Assembly (NCBI GenBank): GCA_032615215.1
Contig: CP128433.1
Span: 4,014,501 to 4,078,500 of the forward strand
Source: Microbulbifer sp. MKSA007
GTDB taxonomy: Bacteria > Pseudomonadota > Gammaproteobacteria > Pseudomonadales > Cellvibrionaceae
Length of the DNA: 64,000 nucleotides
Direction: 5' to 3'
Positions 43,764 through 53,236 of the stretch are shown here, in pieces (positions within the stretch are counted from its first letter, which is position 1; every line of letters starts with the position of its first letter). Both the position numbers and the translations under genes were made by a program. The notes under the pieces are model-generated. The model had not been told where the DNA came from and searched no databases. It saw only the letters and a program-made list of their open reading frames with translations.

Positions 43764-45206
43764 TTACTTGCGCTTCTTGCGATTTACGGTGTGAATCGCA
43801 TGGCCGTTCACTCCCAGCGCCGCTTCTTTCACAGTTTCGGAAAGAGTCGGGTGCGCAAATACCGTCATACCGATGTCTTCAGCACTGGAGCCGAATTCCA
43901 TCGCGATCGCCACTTGCTGAACCAGGTCTGCGGCAGACGGGCCAACAATATGGGCACCCAGTACGCGGTCAGTTTCCGCGTGAGCAATGATTTTCACAAA
44001 GCCCTGGGTATCGTTGGCGGCCATAGCGCGGCCGTTGATAGCAAACGGGAAGCTGCCTACGTTGTAGGGCTCGCCATCGGCCTTCACCTGCTCTTCGGTG
44101 CGACCAACCGCAGCGATTTCCGGGTGAGTGTAAATAACGTTGGGGATCACGTCGTAGTTCATCATCGGCTTCTGGCCAGCGATGCGCTCGGCAACCACAA
44201 CACCTTCTTCTGAGGCCTTGTGTGCCAGCATTGGGCCGCGCACCACGTCACCAATCGCCCATACGCCCGGTGCAGAAGTCATGCACAGGTCATTGACATA
44301 GATGAATCCACGCTCGTCCATCTTCACACCGGCATCTTCAGACAGAAGGCCTTCGGTGTAAGGACGACGACCAACGCAAACGATCAGCTTGTCGAAAGTT
44401 TCCTGGTGCTCTTTACCATCTTTGTCCTGGTAAGTAACAACCACTTCATCGCCTTTCACTTCGGAGCCGGTTACGCGGCAAGCGAGGCGGATATCCAGGC
44501 CCTGCTTCTTGAAGATCTTCTGGGACTCTTTGGCAACCTGTTGGTCCATGATCGCCAGGAATTTATCCATCGCTTCCAGAACAACCACTTCAGAGCCCAG
44601 GCGGTTCCATACAGAGCCCAGCTCCAGACCGATAACACCGGCACCGATAACACCCAAACGCTTTGGAGTTTCAGTGAATTCCAGAGCACCAGTGGAATCG
44701 ACAATAATTTTGTTATCTACCGGAGCGGGCGGAATATTTACCGGTACAGAACCGGAAGCCAGAATGACGTTTTCAGCTTCGTAGACGGTGCTGTTGCCTT
44801 CGTCGTCGGTTACTTCCACTTTCTTGTTCGCCAGCAGTTTGCCGGTGCCGAAAATGGAGGTTACTTTATTGGCTGTGAACAGACCTGCTACACCACCGGT
44901 CAGCTTCTTAACGATCTCGCCTTTGCGCTCGATCATCTTGCTCACATCCATCTTGACCTTGCCGACTTCAATGCCGTGCACGTCGAGAGCATCTTTGGCT
45001 TCGTGGTATTTCCAGGAGCTGTCCAGCAGTGCCTTGGAAGGAATACAGCCAACGTTCAGGCAGGTACCGCCATTTACGTATTTACCTTCCTTGTTTTTCC
45101 ACTTTTCGATACAAGCCGTTTTCAAGCCCAACTGAGCGGCACGGATGGCAGCGACATAACCACCAGGACCGGAGCCAATTACGATTACGTCAAATTTTTC
45201 GGACAT
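43764..45206 (-). CDS. lpdA: Dihydrolipoamide dehydrogenase (E3)
   Basis: E3 of 2-oxoglutarate dehydrogenase, 480 residues, which reoxidises dihydrolipoamide with NAD. FAD-binding GSGPGGYVAAI, redox pair GGTCLNVGCIPSKALL and the C-terminal His-Glu in FAHPTLSETVKEA are present. It is located between sucB and sucC, so the operon carries its own E3. It may also serve the pyruvate and glycine systems. Confidence 0.97.
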   Translation of the reverse strand: MSEKFDVIVIGSGPGGYVAAIRAAQLGLKTACIEKWKNKEGKYVNGGTCLNVGCIPSKALLDSSWKYHEAKDALDVHGIEVGKVKMDVSKMIERKGEIVKKLTGGVAGLFTANKVTSIFGTGKLLANKKVEVTDDEGNSTVYEAENVILASGSVPVNIPPAPVDNKIIVDSTGALEFTETPKRLGVIGAGVIGLELGSVWNRLGSEVVVLEAMDKFLAIMDQQVAKESQKIFKKQGLDIRLACRVTGSEVKGDEVVVTYQDKDGKEHQETFDKLIVCVGRRPYTEGLLSEDAGVKMDERGFIYVNDLCMTSAPGVWAIGDVVRGPMLAHKASEEGVVVAERIAGQKPMMNYDVIPNVIYTHPEIAAVGRTEEQVKADGEPYNVGSFPFAINGRAMAANDTQGFVKIIAHAETDRVLGAHIVGPSAADLVQQVAIAMEFGSSAEDIGMTVFAHPTLSETVKEAALGVNGHAIHTVNRKKRK

Positions 45207-45271
45207 GATCAGTTCCAGATATTTCTAATGCAGTGTGATCGAGGGGGCCCGCAGGCCCCAAGATTTATTGT

Positions 45272-46471
45272 TTAAACTTCGAGCAAGATACGCGCTGGAT
45301 CTTCGATCATTTCCTTGATCGCTACCAGGAAGCCAACCGCTTCCTTACCATCGATCAGACGGTGGTCATAGGACAGCGCCAGGTACATCATCGGCAGGAT
45401 TTCCACCTTGCCATTTACCGCCATCGGGCGCTCCTGGATTTTGTGCATACCCAGAATTGCAGTTTGCGGTGGGTTCAAAATCGGAGTGGACAGCAGGGAA
45501 CCGAAGACACCACCGTTGGTGATGGTGAAGGTACCGCCAGTCATCTCTTCGATAGACAGTTTGCCATCGCGGGCGCGAACACCCAGATCGCGGATATTGT
45601 TTTCCATATCCGCCAGGCCCATGTTCTCCGCATTGCGCAGAATCGGCACAACCAGGCCTTTCGGAGAGGAAACCGCTACACCGATATCCTGGTAACCGTG
45701 GTAAACGATATCGTTGCCGTCGATAGACGCGTTCACTGCGGTGTAGCGCTTCAGCGCTTCTACTGCAGCTTTTACGAAGAAGCCCATAAAGCCCAGGCGA
45801 GTGCCGTTGTGGGTCTTCTCAAACAGGTCTTTGTAGTTCTTGCGCAGGTCCATAATCGGCTTCATGTTCACCTCGTTAAAGGTGGTGAGCATGGCGGTGG
45901 ACTGGGAAGCGTCCAGCAGGCGCTCAGCGATACGCTTGCGCATACGGGTCATGGGAACACGCTTCTCTACGCGCTCACCCGGAGCAACCGCAACTTCAGC
46001 AACAGCGGCGGCAGGTGCAGCAGCGGCAGCCGGCGCAGTGCCCGCTTTCATTACGTCTTCCTTGAGAACGCGACCACCCTTGCCAGTGCCTTCAACACCC
46101 GCCAGGTCTACGCCCTTCTCAGCAGCCATTTTCTTGGCAGATGGCATGGCAATTTTGTCGCCAGCCGCAGGAGCTGCGGCTTCGGCAGCCGGAGCTTCTG
46201 CTTTTTCTTCCGCCGGGGCAGCAGCTGCGCCAGCGCCCGCTTCAAACTTGGCAATCACCTCATTGGAGAGAACGGTATCGCCCTCACCCTTGATGATTTC
46301 AGTCAGGGCACCATCGGCAGGTGCAACAACTTCCAGCACAACTTTATCGGTTTCGATATCCACGATCAGTTCATCGCGGGACACAGCTTCACCGGGTTGT
46401 TTATGCCAGGTGGCGACAGTTCCGTCCTGAACTGATTCAGGGAAAGTTGGCGCTTTAATCTCGATCGTCAT
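45272..46471 (-). CDS. sucB: 2-oxoglutarate dehydrogenase E2, succinyltransferase
   Basis: Dihydrolipoyllysine succinyltransferase of 399 residues. The lipoyl domain has the modified lysine in DIETDKVVLEV, followed by an Ala/Pro linker, a peripheral E3-binding domain (MPSAKKMAAEKGVDLAGV) and another Ala-rich linker, then the catalytic domain ending HRLIDGKEAVGFL with the catalytic His-Asp. The ATG at 46471 matches the family start MTIEIKAPTFPESV. It follows sucA by 46 bases. Confidence 0.97.
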   Translation of the reverse strand: MTIEIKAPTFPESVQDGTVATWHKQPGEAVSRDELIVDIETDKVVLEVVAPADGALTEIIKGEGDTVLSNEVIAKFEAGAGAAAAPAEEKAEAPAAEAAAPAAGDKIAMPSAKKMAAEKGVDLAGVEGTGKGGRVLKEDVMKAGTAPAAAAAPAAAVAEVAVAPGERVEKRVPMTRMRKRIAERLLDASQSTAMLTTFNEVNMKPIMDLRKNYKDLFEKTHNGTRLGFMGFFVKAAVEALKRYTAVNASIDGNDIVYHGYQDIGVAVSSPKGLVVPILRNAENMGLADMENNIRDLGVRARDGKLSIEEMTGGTFTITNGGVFGSLLSTPILNPPQTAILGMHKIQERPMAVNGKVEILPMMYLALSYDHRLIDGKEAVGFLVAIKEMIEDPARILLEV

Positions 46472-46517
46472 TTTTTCTGTTTCCTGAGATTGACTCTTCA
46501 CTTATTACTGCCGCCGG

Positions 46518-49349
46518 TTATTTGACGGTCAGCGCCTCGTTGATGAACTTATTCTGTTCTTCAAGGTGCGTGGACATATAGCCCGCCGCAGGTGCTGCGG
46601 ATGGGGCGCGGCCCACATATTCCAGATCCAGCTTCGGATGGGTTTCCGACAACAGGCGACGCAAGTGGTGCTGGCTGGAGTACCAGGCGCCCTGGTTCAT
46701 GGGCTCTTCCTGACACCAGGCAACACTCTTGATCTTCTTGAATGCGGAAACCGCTTCCACAAACTCTTCGTCCGGGAATGGGTACAGCTGCTCGATTCGT
46801 ACGAACGCCACATCTTCCTGTTCGCGCTCCATACGGGCTTCCAGCAGGTGGTAGTAAACCTTGCCGGAACACAGAACCACACGCTTCACTTTGTCTGGAT
46901 CTACGCCCTGGTCCTGGATCACGTTGTGGAAGCGACCTTCTGCCAGCTCTTCCAGGCTGGAAGTGGCCAGCTTGTGACGCAGAATCCACTTTGGACTCAT
47001 AATCACCAGAGGACGACGCATGGGGCGCACAGCCTGGCGACGCAGCAGATGGAAGATCTGTGCCGGGGTAGTGGCGTTACACACCTGGATATTGTGCTCC
47101 GCACACAGCTGCATAAAGCGCTCGAGGCGCGCAGAGGAGTGCTCTGGGCCCTGACCTTCATAGCCGTGCGGCAACAGCATTACCAGGCCGCACATACGGC
47201 CCCACTTGTGCTCACCGGAAGTGATGAACTGGTCGATCACAACCTGGGCACCGTTGGCGAAGTCACCAAACTGGGCTTCCCACACCACCAGGGACTTTGG
47301 TGTCGTGGTGGCGTAGCCGTATTCAAACGCCAACACCGCCTCTTCGGACAGCAGCGAGTCGTAGATATAGAAAGGCGGCTGGTCTTCAAACATATGCTGC
47401 AAAGGCACGTAGCTCTGACCGTCTTTCTGGCTGTGAACCACCGCGTGGCGGTGGGAGAAGGTACCGCGACCCACGTCTTCACCGGTAAAGCGGACCATAA
47501 AGCCCTCTTCCAGCAGAGTACCGTAAGCCAGGGTTTCCGCCATGCCCCAGTTCAGAGGCAGGGCGCCACCGGCCATTTTGCGGCGGTCTTCATAAATTTT
47601 GGAGACCTGGCGCTGCATTACCACGCCGTCGGGCACGTTGGTCATGCGAGTAGCGACATCCTGCAGCTTCGGCAGCGCATAGCCGGTATCTGCAGGCACC
47701 TGCCAGTCGTGGCCCAGGTAGGGGCTCCAGTCAACAAACATGGAGGAGTCCGGCTTCTTCACAAGACCGGTAGCAACGTCTTCACCGGCATCCAGTTTGT
47801 CGCGGTAGTCGTTAGCCAGCTTGTCTGCGGCAACCTTGTCCAGGATGCCCTCGCCCACCAGCTTCTCGGAATAGAGCGTGCGGGTAGTCTTGTGCTTGCG
47901 GATAGTCTGGTACATCAGCGGCTGGGTACCAGAGGGGTCATCGGTCTCGTTGTGGCCGCGACGACGGTAGCAGACCAGGTCGATAACGATGTCTTTCTTA
48001 AATTCGTAGCGGTAGTCCACCGCCAGCAGCGCGGCCAATACGACCATTTCCGGGTCGTCGCCATTTACGTGCAGCACCGGCGCATCGATCATCTTAGCGG
48101 GATCGGTGGAGTACTCGGTGGAGCGGGCATCTTCGCGCTTGCTGGTGGTAAAGCCCACCTGGTTGTTCAGTACGATGTGCACAGTACCGCCGGTGTAGTA
48201 ACCGCGGGTCTGGGACATCTGCAGGGTTTCCTGCACCACACCCTGGCCGGCAAAAGCCGCGTCGCCATGGATGTTGATCGGCATTACTTTCTCACCGGTC
48301 GCATCTTTGCGGCGATCCTGGCGGGCGCGTACGGAACCCACTACCACAGGCGCACTGATTTCCAGGTGCGACGGGTTAAAGGCCAGGGCCAAGTGCACTT
48401 CCCCACCGGGAGTCATCACGTTGGAAGAGAAGCCCTGGTGGTACTTCACGTCACCGGAAGTATCGAGGGTCTTCTTGCCTTCAAACTCCTGGAACAGATC
48501 CGCAGGGTTTTTACCGAGGATATTAACCAGGGTATTCAGGCGGCCGCGGTGGGCCATACCGATCACCACTTCCTTCACCCCGTAGGTGCCGGAGCGACGG
48601 ATCAGGGCATCCATCATCGGGATCAGGCTCTCACCACCCTCTACACCGAAGCGCTTGGTGCCGGGGTACTTGGAGTCCAGGTGGCGCTCCAGGCCTTCAG
48701 CGGCGGAAAGGCGCTGCAGGATTTCAATCTGGATGTCGGTGCCGAAGTTGGCTTTAGACTGGCTGCGCTCAAGGCGCTGCTGGAACCACTGCTGCTCTTC
48801 CAGGTTGGAGAGATGCATGATCTCCGCACCCAGATTGCCACAGTAGGTATTCTCCAAACCCTCGACGATTTCACGCAGGGTCGCCTCTTCTTTACCGAGG
48901 AACAGGCTACCGGTATTGAAAGTGGTATCGAAATCACCTTCAGTCAGGCCGTGGTAGCTCAGTTGCAGGTCGGGCACTTGTTCGCGAGCCATCAAACCCA
49001 GGGGGTCGAGGGTCGCTTTTTTATGGCCGCGATGGCGGTAGGAATCGATCAGTTGCAGAACTTTAATCTGCTTGCGCTCGTGCTCAATATTGGCAGAGCC
49101 GGCCGCACCGGGAGCGGCCACCGGACGCGCGCGGTGTTTGCTGAGCAGCTCAAAGTGCTGGCGAACAGCGGCGTGGGAAACATCGCTGCTGCCCTCAACG
49201 CGGGGGAGGCTATCGAAATAATTGCGCCACTCCTCGGGGACACCGTTGGGGTCGTGCAGATAGGTCTCGTAAAGCTCCTCCACGTAGGCAGCATTGCCCC
49301 CGGAGATATGGGAGCTACGCCACAGCTGCTCCATGGTACTTTCGTGCAT
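46518..49349 (-). CDS. sucA: 2-oxoglutarate dehydrogenase E1
   Basis: Thiamine-diphosphate dependent E1 of 943 residues that decarboxylates 2-oxoglutarate and passes succinyl to SucB lipoate. Recognised blocks include the N-terminal peripheral segment (YVEELYETYLHDPNGVPEEW), VVIGMAHRGRLNTLVNILGK (thiamine domain), GDAAFAGQGVVQETLQMS and the C-terminal LERFMQLCAEHNIQV. I use the ATG at 49349, which gives MHESTMEQLW; 21 extra codons upstream are not conserved. A hairpin lies in the 211-base spacer to sdhB. Confidence 0.97.
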   Translation of the reverse strand: MHESTMEQLWRSSHISGGNAAYVEELYETYLHDPNGVPEEWRNYFDSLPRVEGSSDVSHAAVRQHFELLSKHRARPVAAPGAAGSANIEHERKQIKVLQLIDSYRHRGHKKATLDPLGLMAREQVPDLQLSYHGLTEGDFDTTFNTGSLFLGKEEATLREIVEGLENTYCGNLGAEIMHLSNLEEQQWFQQRLERSQSKANFGTDIQIEILQRLSAAEGLERHLDSKYPGTKRFGVEGGESLIPMMDALIRRSGTYGVKEVVIGMAHRGRLNTLVNILGKNPADLFQEFEGKKTLDTSGDVKYHQGFSSNVMTPGGEVHLALAFNPSHLEISAPVVVGSVRARQDRRKDATGEKVMPINIHGDAAFAGQGVVQETLQMSQTRGYYTGGTVHIVLNNQVGFTTSKREDARSTEYSTDPAKMIDAPVLHVNGDDPEMVVLAALLAVDYRYEFKKDIVIDLVCYRRRGHNETDDPSGTQPLMYQTIRKHKTTRTLYSEKLVGEGILDKVAADKLANDYRDKLDAGEDVATGLVKKPDSSMFVDWSPYLGHDWQVPADTGYALPKLQDVATRMTNVPDGVVMQRQVSKIYEDRRKMAGGALPLNWGMAETLAYGTLLEEGFMVRFTGEDVGRGTFSHRHAVVHSQKDGQSYVPLQHMFEDQPPFYIYDSLLSEEAVLAFEYGYATTTPKSLVVWEAQFGDFANGAQVVIDQFITSGEHKWGRMCGLVMLLPHGYEGQGPEHSSARLERFMQLCAEHNIQVCNATTPAQIFHLLRRQAVRPMRRPLVIMSPKWILRHKLATSSLEELAEGRFHNVIQDQGVDPDKVKRVVLCSGKVYYHLLEARMEREQEDVAFVRIEQLYPFPDEEFVEAVSAFKKIKSVAWCQEEPMNQGAWYSSQHHLRRLLSETHPKLDLEYVGRAPSAAPAAGYMSTHLEEQNKFINEALTVK

Positions 49350-49416
49350 GTTGATGCCTACCTCAATTGCAGTGTGCTTATCTTCTCTTGAGCCACTGCG
49401 CTTTCCTTTCACTCAC

Positions 49417-49450
49417 AAAAGGGGAGGCGCACAAAGCCACCTCCCCTTTT
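49417..49450. other. Stem-loops in the sdhB-sucA spacer
   Basis: A perfect 11-base stem (AAAAGGGGAGG/CCTCCCCTTTT) is followed in the transcript direction by a short T run. A second hairpin lies at 49510-49530 (GGGTTCGC/GCGAACCC). They probably cause partial termination or processing between sdh and suc genes, and may sit near a separate sucA promoter. Confidence 0.55.
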
Positions 49451-49560
49451 CAGTTTTTTACCGGTTAGAACCGGCTTTTTGTCGTTTGCTTGGCACCCTA
49501 CCTGGCACCGGGTTCGCAGAGCGCGAACCCCAGCGGGCCGATAACCGGCCGCAGCATCCC

Positions 49561-50265
49561 CTACACGGCGCGGGTCAGCAGCATATTGCGGATATGGCCG
49601 ATCGCGCGCGTCGGATTCAGTCCTTTCGGGCAAACATTGACACAGTTTTGAATACCGTGACAACGGAATACGCTGAAGGGGTCATCCAGATTTGACAGGC
49701 GCTCATCAGTAGCCAGGTCGCGGCTATCTGCCAGGAAGCGGTAAGCCTGCAACAAACCAGCTGGGCCGATAAACTTGTCCGGATTCCACCAGAAAGACGG
49801 ACAGGAAGTGGAACAGCAGGCGCACAGGATACACTCGTACAGACCGTCAAGCTTTTCGCGATCTTCCGGAGACTGCAGACGCTCGATGGCCGGAGCCGGG
49901 GTATCGTTTTGCAGGTACGGTTCAATCTTCTTGTACTGCTCGTAGAACTGCTCCATATCCACAACCAGGTCGCGGATAACAGGCAGGCCCGGCAGCGGAC
50001 GCAGAACCAGTTTACCCTTGGGGGCAGCTTCAGACAGTGGCGTAGTGCACGCCAGACCATTGCGACCGGAAATGTTCATACCGTCGGAGCCACAAACGCC
50101 CTCACGGCAGGAACGACGGAAAGACAAGGTCTGATCTTCGGCTTTCAGCAGTTCCAGAACGTCCAACACCATCAGGTCCTTGCCCTTGGTGTCCAGTTCA
50201 TAGTCCTGCATATAAGGCGCTTTGTCGGTTTCCGGGTTGTAACGGTAAATGCTTACTTTCAACAT
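49561..50265 (-). CDS. sdhB: Succinate dehydrogenase iron-sulfur subunit
   Basis: Subunit of 234 residues with three clusters: [2Fe-2S] in CREGVCGSDGMNISGRNGLAC (in two adjoining stretches), [4Fe-4S] in CILCACCSTSCPSFWW, and [3Fe-4S] in CHGIQNCVNVCPKGLNP. It passes electrons from SdhA FAD to quinone at the SdhCD interface in the inner membrane. It follows sdhA by 19 bases. Confidence 0.97.
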   Translation of the reverse strand: MLKVSIYRYNPETDKAPYMQDYELDTKGKDLMVLDVLELLKAEDQTLSFRRSCREGVCGSDGMNISGRNGLACTTPLSEAAPKGKLVLRPLPGLPVIRDLVVDMEQFYEQYKKIEPYLQNDTPAPAIERLQSPEDREKLDGLYECILCACCSTSCPSFWWNPDKFIGPAGLLQAYRFLADSRDLATDERLSNLDDPFSVFRCHGIQNCVNVCPKGLNPTRAIGHIRNMLLTRAV

Positions 50266-50284
50266 ACTCTATTCCGCTCCCGAA

Positions 50285-52057
50285 TCAGTAAGTCCGAGCT
50301 TTCGGTTCAAAGGCTTCCATAGTGTTAGGCGCGAAGTTTACTGCACGCTTGCCAACACGTTTTTCCGTGGGGAAATACATAGAGTGGCACAGCCAGTTTT
50401 CATCATCGCGCTCCTGGAAGTCCTCACGGGCGTGAGCACCGCGGCTCTCAGTACGGGTCTCTGCAGCAACTGCAGTGGCCTCGGCAACTTCCAGTAAGTT
50501 TTGCAGCTCCAGCGCTTCAACACGGGCGGTGTTAAACGCGCGGCTCTTGTCTTCGAGGCGCACATTTTCAATACGCTCGCGCAGATCTGCAAGCTTCTTC
50601 ACACCTTCGGCCATAAAGTCGCCGCGACGGAATACGCCGAAGTGGTTCTGCATCACGCCCTGCAGCTCTTTGCGCAGGTCGGCAGCCTTCTCACCCTTCT
50701 CATTGGTTTCCAGGTGATTCAGGCGAGCCATAGCGGCTTCGAGATCAGACTCGGAAGCTTCGCGGTGCTCGATACCTTCGCGCAGGGACTTCTCAATAAA
50801 CAGGCCAGAAGCGCGACCGAATACCACCAGATCCAGCAGGGAGTTACCACCTAAGCGGTTGGCTCCGTGTACGGACACACAGGCAACTTCGCCACAGGCG
50901 TAGAAGCCATCAACAATCTGGTCGTTACCCGCAGCGTCCTGGGTCAGAGCCTGACCGTGAACGTTGGTGGGAATACCACCCATCATATAGTGACAGGTAG
51001 GTACTACCGGGATCGGCACCTTAACTGGGTCGGCGTGGGCGAAGGTCTTGGACAGCTCACAGATACCGGGCAAACGGCTGTTGAGCAGCTCTTCACCCAG
51101 GTGATCAAGCTTCAGGAATACGTGATCGCCTTCCGGGCCACAGCCGCGGCCGTCGAGAATCTCGAGAACCATAGAGCGAGCCACAACGTCGCGGGAAGCG
51201 AGGTCTTTGGCGTTGGGCGCATAGCGCTCCATAAAACGCTCACCATCTTTATTGATCAGGTAGCCACCCTCACCGCGACAACCTTCGGTCACGAGTACAC
51301 CGGCACCGTAAATACCAGTGGGGTGGAACTGCCACATCTCAATATCCTGGACCGGCATGCCAGCACGCAGGGCCATACCGACACCGTCACCGGTATTGAT
51401 GTGTGCGTTGGTGGTGGAAGCGAAGATACGACCGGCACCGCCGGTAGCGAATACAGTCGCTTTGGATTTGATATAAACCACTTCGCCATCTTCGATGCAC
51501 ATGGCGATCACACCCACAACAGCACCGTCCTGGTTCTTCACCAGGTCAATCGCAAACCATTCGTTCAGAAATTCGGTTTTGTGCTTAACGTTGTTTTGAT
51601 AGAGGGTGTGCAGCAGTGCATGGCCGGTACGGTCAGCAGCAGCACAAGTACGTGCAGCCTGGCCACCGCGGCCGAAATCTTTAGACTGACCGCCGAAGGG
51701 GCGCTGATAAATACGACCTTCCTCAGTACGGGAGAAAGGCAGGCCCATGTGCTCCAGCTCAAATACCGCTTCCGGACCTACGGAACACATATATTCAATA
51801 GCGTCCTGGTCACCGATATAGTCGGAACCCTTAACGGTATCGTACATATGCCAGCGCCAATCATCGTTGGGATCTGAACTGGCAATTGCACAGGTAATGC
51901 CACCCTGGGCAGATACTGTGTGAGAACGAGTCGGGAATACCTTGGTAATAACCGCAGTTTTATAGCCGGACTGGGCCATCTGCAGGGCAGCGCGCATACC
52001 GGCACCGCCTCCACCAATTACAATCCCGTCAAATGAAATAGTACGCATGTTCGCCAT
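50285..52057 (-). CDS. sdhA: Succinate dehydrogenase flavoprotein subunit
   Basis: FAD subunit of 590 residues, 8-alpha-histidyl FAD type, with the His in RSHTVSAQGG. The FAD-binding GIVIGGGGAGMRAALQ lies at the N-terminus, and the catalytic RGEGGYLINKDGERFMERY and GLPGI-type regions are present. It oxidises succinate to fumarate on the cytoplasmic side. The gene begins four bases after the sdhD stop. An ATG three codons further in is a possible alternative start. Confidence 0.97.
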   Translation of the reverse strand: MANMRTISFDGIVIGGGGAGMRAALQMAQSGYKTAVITKVFPTRSHTVSAQGGITCAIASSDPNDDWRWHMYDTVKGSDYIGDQDAIEYMCSVGPEAVFELEHMGLPFSRTEEGRIYQRPFGGQSKDFGRGGQAARTCAAADRTGHALLHTLYQNNVKHKTEFLNEWFAIDLVKNQDGAVVGVIAMCIEDGEVVYIKSKATVFATGGAGRIFASTTNAHINTGDGVGMALRAGMPVQDIEMWQFHPTGIYGAGVLVTEGCRGEGGYLINKDGERFMERYAPNAKDLASRDVVARSMVLEILDGRGCGPEGDHVFLKLDHLGEELLNSRLPGICELSKTFAHADPVKVPIPVVPTCHYMMGGIPTNVHGQALTQDAAGNDQIVDGFYACGEVACVSVHGANRLGGNSLLDLVVFGRASGLFIEKSLREGIEHREASESDLEAAMARLNHLETNEKGEKAADLRKELQGVMQNHFGVFRRGDFMAEGVKKLADLRERIENVRLEDKSRAFNTARVEALELQNLLEVAEATAVAAETRTESRGAHAREDFQERDDENWLCHSMYFPTEKRVGKRAVNFAPNTMEAFEPKARTY

Positions 52058-52060
52058 TGC

Positions 52061-52435
52061 TTATACACCCCAAAGAATTTCAATGCCCCACACCGCGTAC
52101 AACACGGCAACGGCAGCCAGAATCACTTCTACGAACAAGCGCAGAACAGTGGCTTTACCGCCCATCATCCGGTTGGTGATGTAGTCAGTTACCACGGACC
52201 AGAGGCCAATCCAAGCGTGAATAATGGTGGACAGCAAGGCAACCAGGCTGAAAACACGCATCCAGCGCTGGGCGAACAGTTCGGACCAGGCTTGGTAGCC
52301 GAAGTCTTTACTAAAAAAGATAAAACCCACTATAAAGAGGGTATAGGCGAGCAATATTACCGCAGTGACTCTCTGGTAGAGCCAATCGAAAGTACCGCTA
52401 CGGCCAAAGCTTGTTACTGTTTTTACCACAACCAT
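52061..52435 (-). CDS. sdhD: Succinate dehydrogenase membrane anchor subunit D
   Basis: Membrane anchor of 124 residues with three helices, at about residues 22-42, 58-80 and 98-120. It carries a conserved WLYQRVTAVILL region and HAWIGLWSVVTDY with the heme b ligand His. It overlaps sdhC by 13 bases; a GTG at 52429 would have better spacing from the GGGAG site. Confidence 0.93.
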   Translation of the reverse strand: MVVVKTVTSFGRSGTFDWLYQRVTAVILLAYTLFIVGFIFFSKDFGYQAWSELFAQRWMRVFSLVALLSTIIHAWIGLWSVVTDYITNRMMGGKATVLRLFVEVILAAVAVLYAVWGIEILWGV

Positions 52436-52797
52436 ACTCCCGCCAGAAGAATAAGGATTACAGCCAGCACCAGCACTGACACAGCGCTGCGACGGCCGCC
52501 TTCGAGACTTTCACCTACTCCCATATCCATAAACAGATGACGAACACCTGCCAGAATGTGGTAAATAAGTGCCGCCAGCGATGCCCAGAGAATGAGCTTG
52601 GCAGGGATACTGTTAAATACCGCTGCAATTTCGGCGAATCCCTGCTCGGATTCCAAACTGACATCGAGCATCCACAGTAGTAGTGCAACAACAACGAAGA
52701 GCACTACACCGGAAATACGATGCAAAATGGAAACCACAGCGGTAGCGGGAAGCTTTATAGTGGAAATGTCTAAATTGACAGGTCTGTTTTTGTTCAC
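52423..52797 (-). CDS. sdhC: Succinate dehydrogenase cytochrome b556 subunit C
   Basis: Membrane subunit of 124 residues with three helices. The SILHRISGVVLF motif carries the quinone-site Ser and Arg, and YHILAGVRHLFMD carries the heme b ligand His. It is the first gene of the nine-gene sdhCDAB-sucAB-lpd-sucCD operon and faces gltA across a 439-base divergent promoter region. Confidence 0.94.
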   Translation of the reverse strand: MNKNRPVNLDISTIKLPATAVVSILHRISGVVLFVVVALLLWMLDVSLESEQGFAEIAAVFNSIPAKLILWASLAALIYHILAGVRHLFMDMGVGESLEGGRRSAVSVLVLAVILILLAGVWLW

Positions 52798-53061
52798 AGG
52801 AAAAACACCTTGTTGCCCTGAACGACCGGGCGCCCGTTAGCTTTTCAATGGAGGGACGAGCTGCTTGCTGATTACTTTGCACTCGACCTGATGAAGCCTT
52901 ATACAAAGTAGCCGTACCATGGCGCAAGCCGCGCGGATTATAGGCATTCACTAGTCAAAACACAACGAACGCCTGCGATTACGCCGGGTTCCCACCAGTA
53001 TCGCGCAGTAAATCGGGAATCGCGGGATTTCCTCAGACTTTCCTGTGCATTATCTAGACAA

Positions 53062-53076
53062 ATACTCTAAGAGTAT
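53062..53076. promoter_or_regulatory. Palindrome in the sdhC-gltA promoter region
   Basis: ATACTCTAAGAGTAT is a perfect 7-1-7 inverted repeat in the middle of the 439-base sdhC-gltA spacer (52798-53236). Position between the two divergent TCA promoters makes it a candidate operator. I cannot name the regulator. Confidence 0.4.
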
Positions 53077-53130
53077 GGAGCGGAACCGGATATCCTGTCG
53101 CCAATAGACTGGTCGTCCATTCCTTTTGGT

Positions 53131-53159
53131 TTGACAATTTGCGGCGCGGCACTTAAGTT
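53131..53159 (+). promoter_or_regulatory. Candidate sigma-70 promoter of gltA
   Basis: TTGACA at 53131-53136 and TAAGTT at 53154-53159 are 17 bases apart, the ideal spacing, and lie about 78 bases before the gltA start codon. The -10 element is only a fair match. Confidence 0.45.
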
Positions 53160-53236
53160 TGGCCCCGCTCAAAAGGCCGCTAGCTCCCGAAAACAGCGGG
53201 AAAAGGCCGGCATAAGAACATTTTTAGGAGTCCGCA

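Noticed and set aside
44220..46435. Long open frames antisense to lpdA and sucB (351 and 357 codons)
   Set aside because: The genes on the other strand have all catalytic motifs; the antisense products are low in complexity and resemble no protein.
46566..49391. A 941-codon open frame on the plus strand, antisense to sucA
   Set aside because: It mirrors sucA codon positions in a gene with strong codon bias and high third-position GC. It has no ribosome binding site or recognisable domain, and sucA itself is certain.
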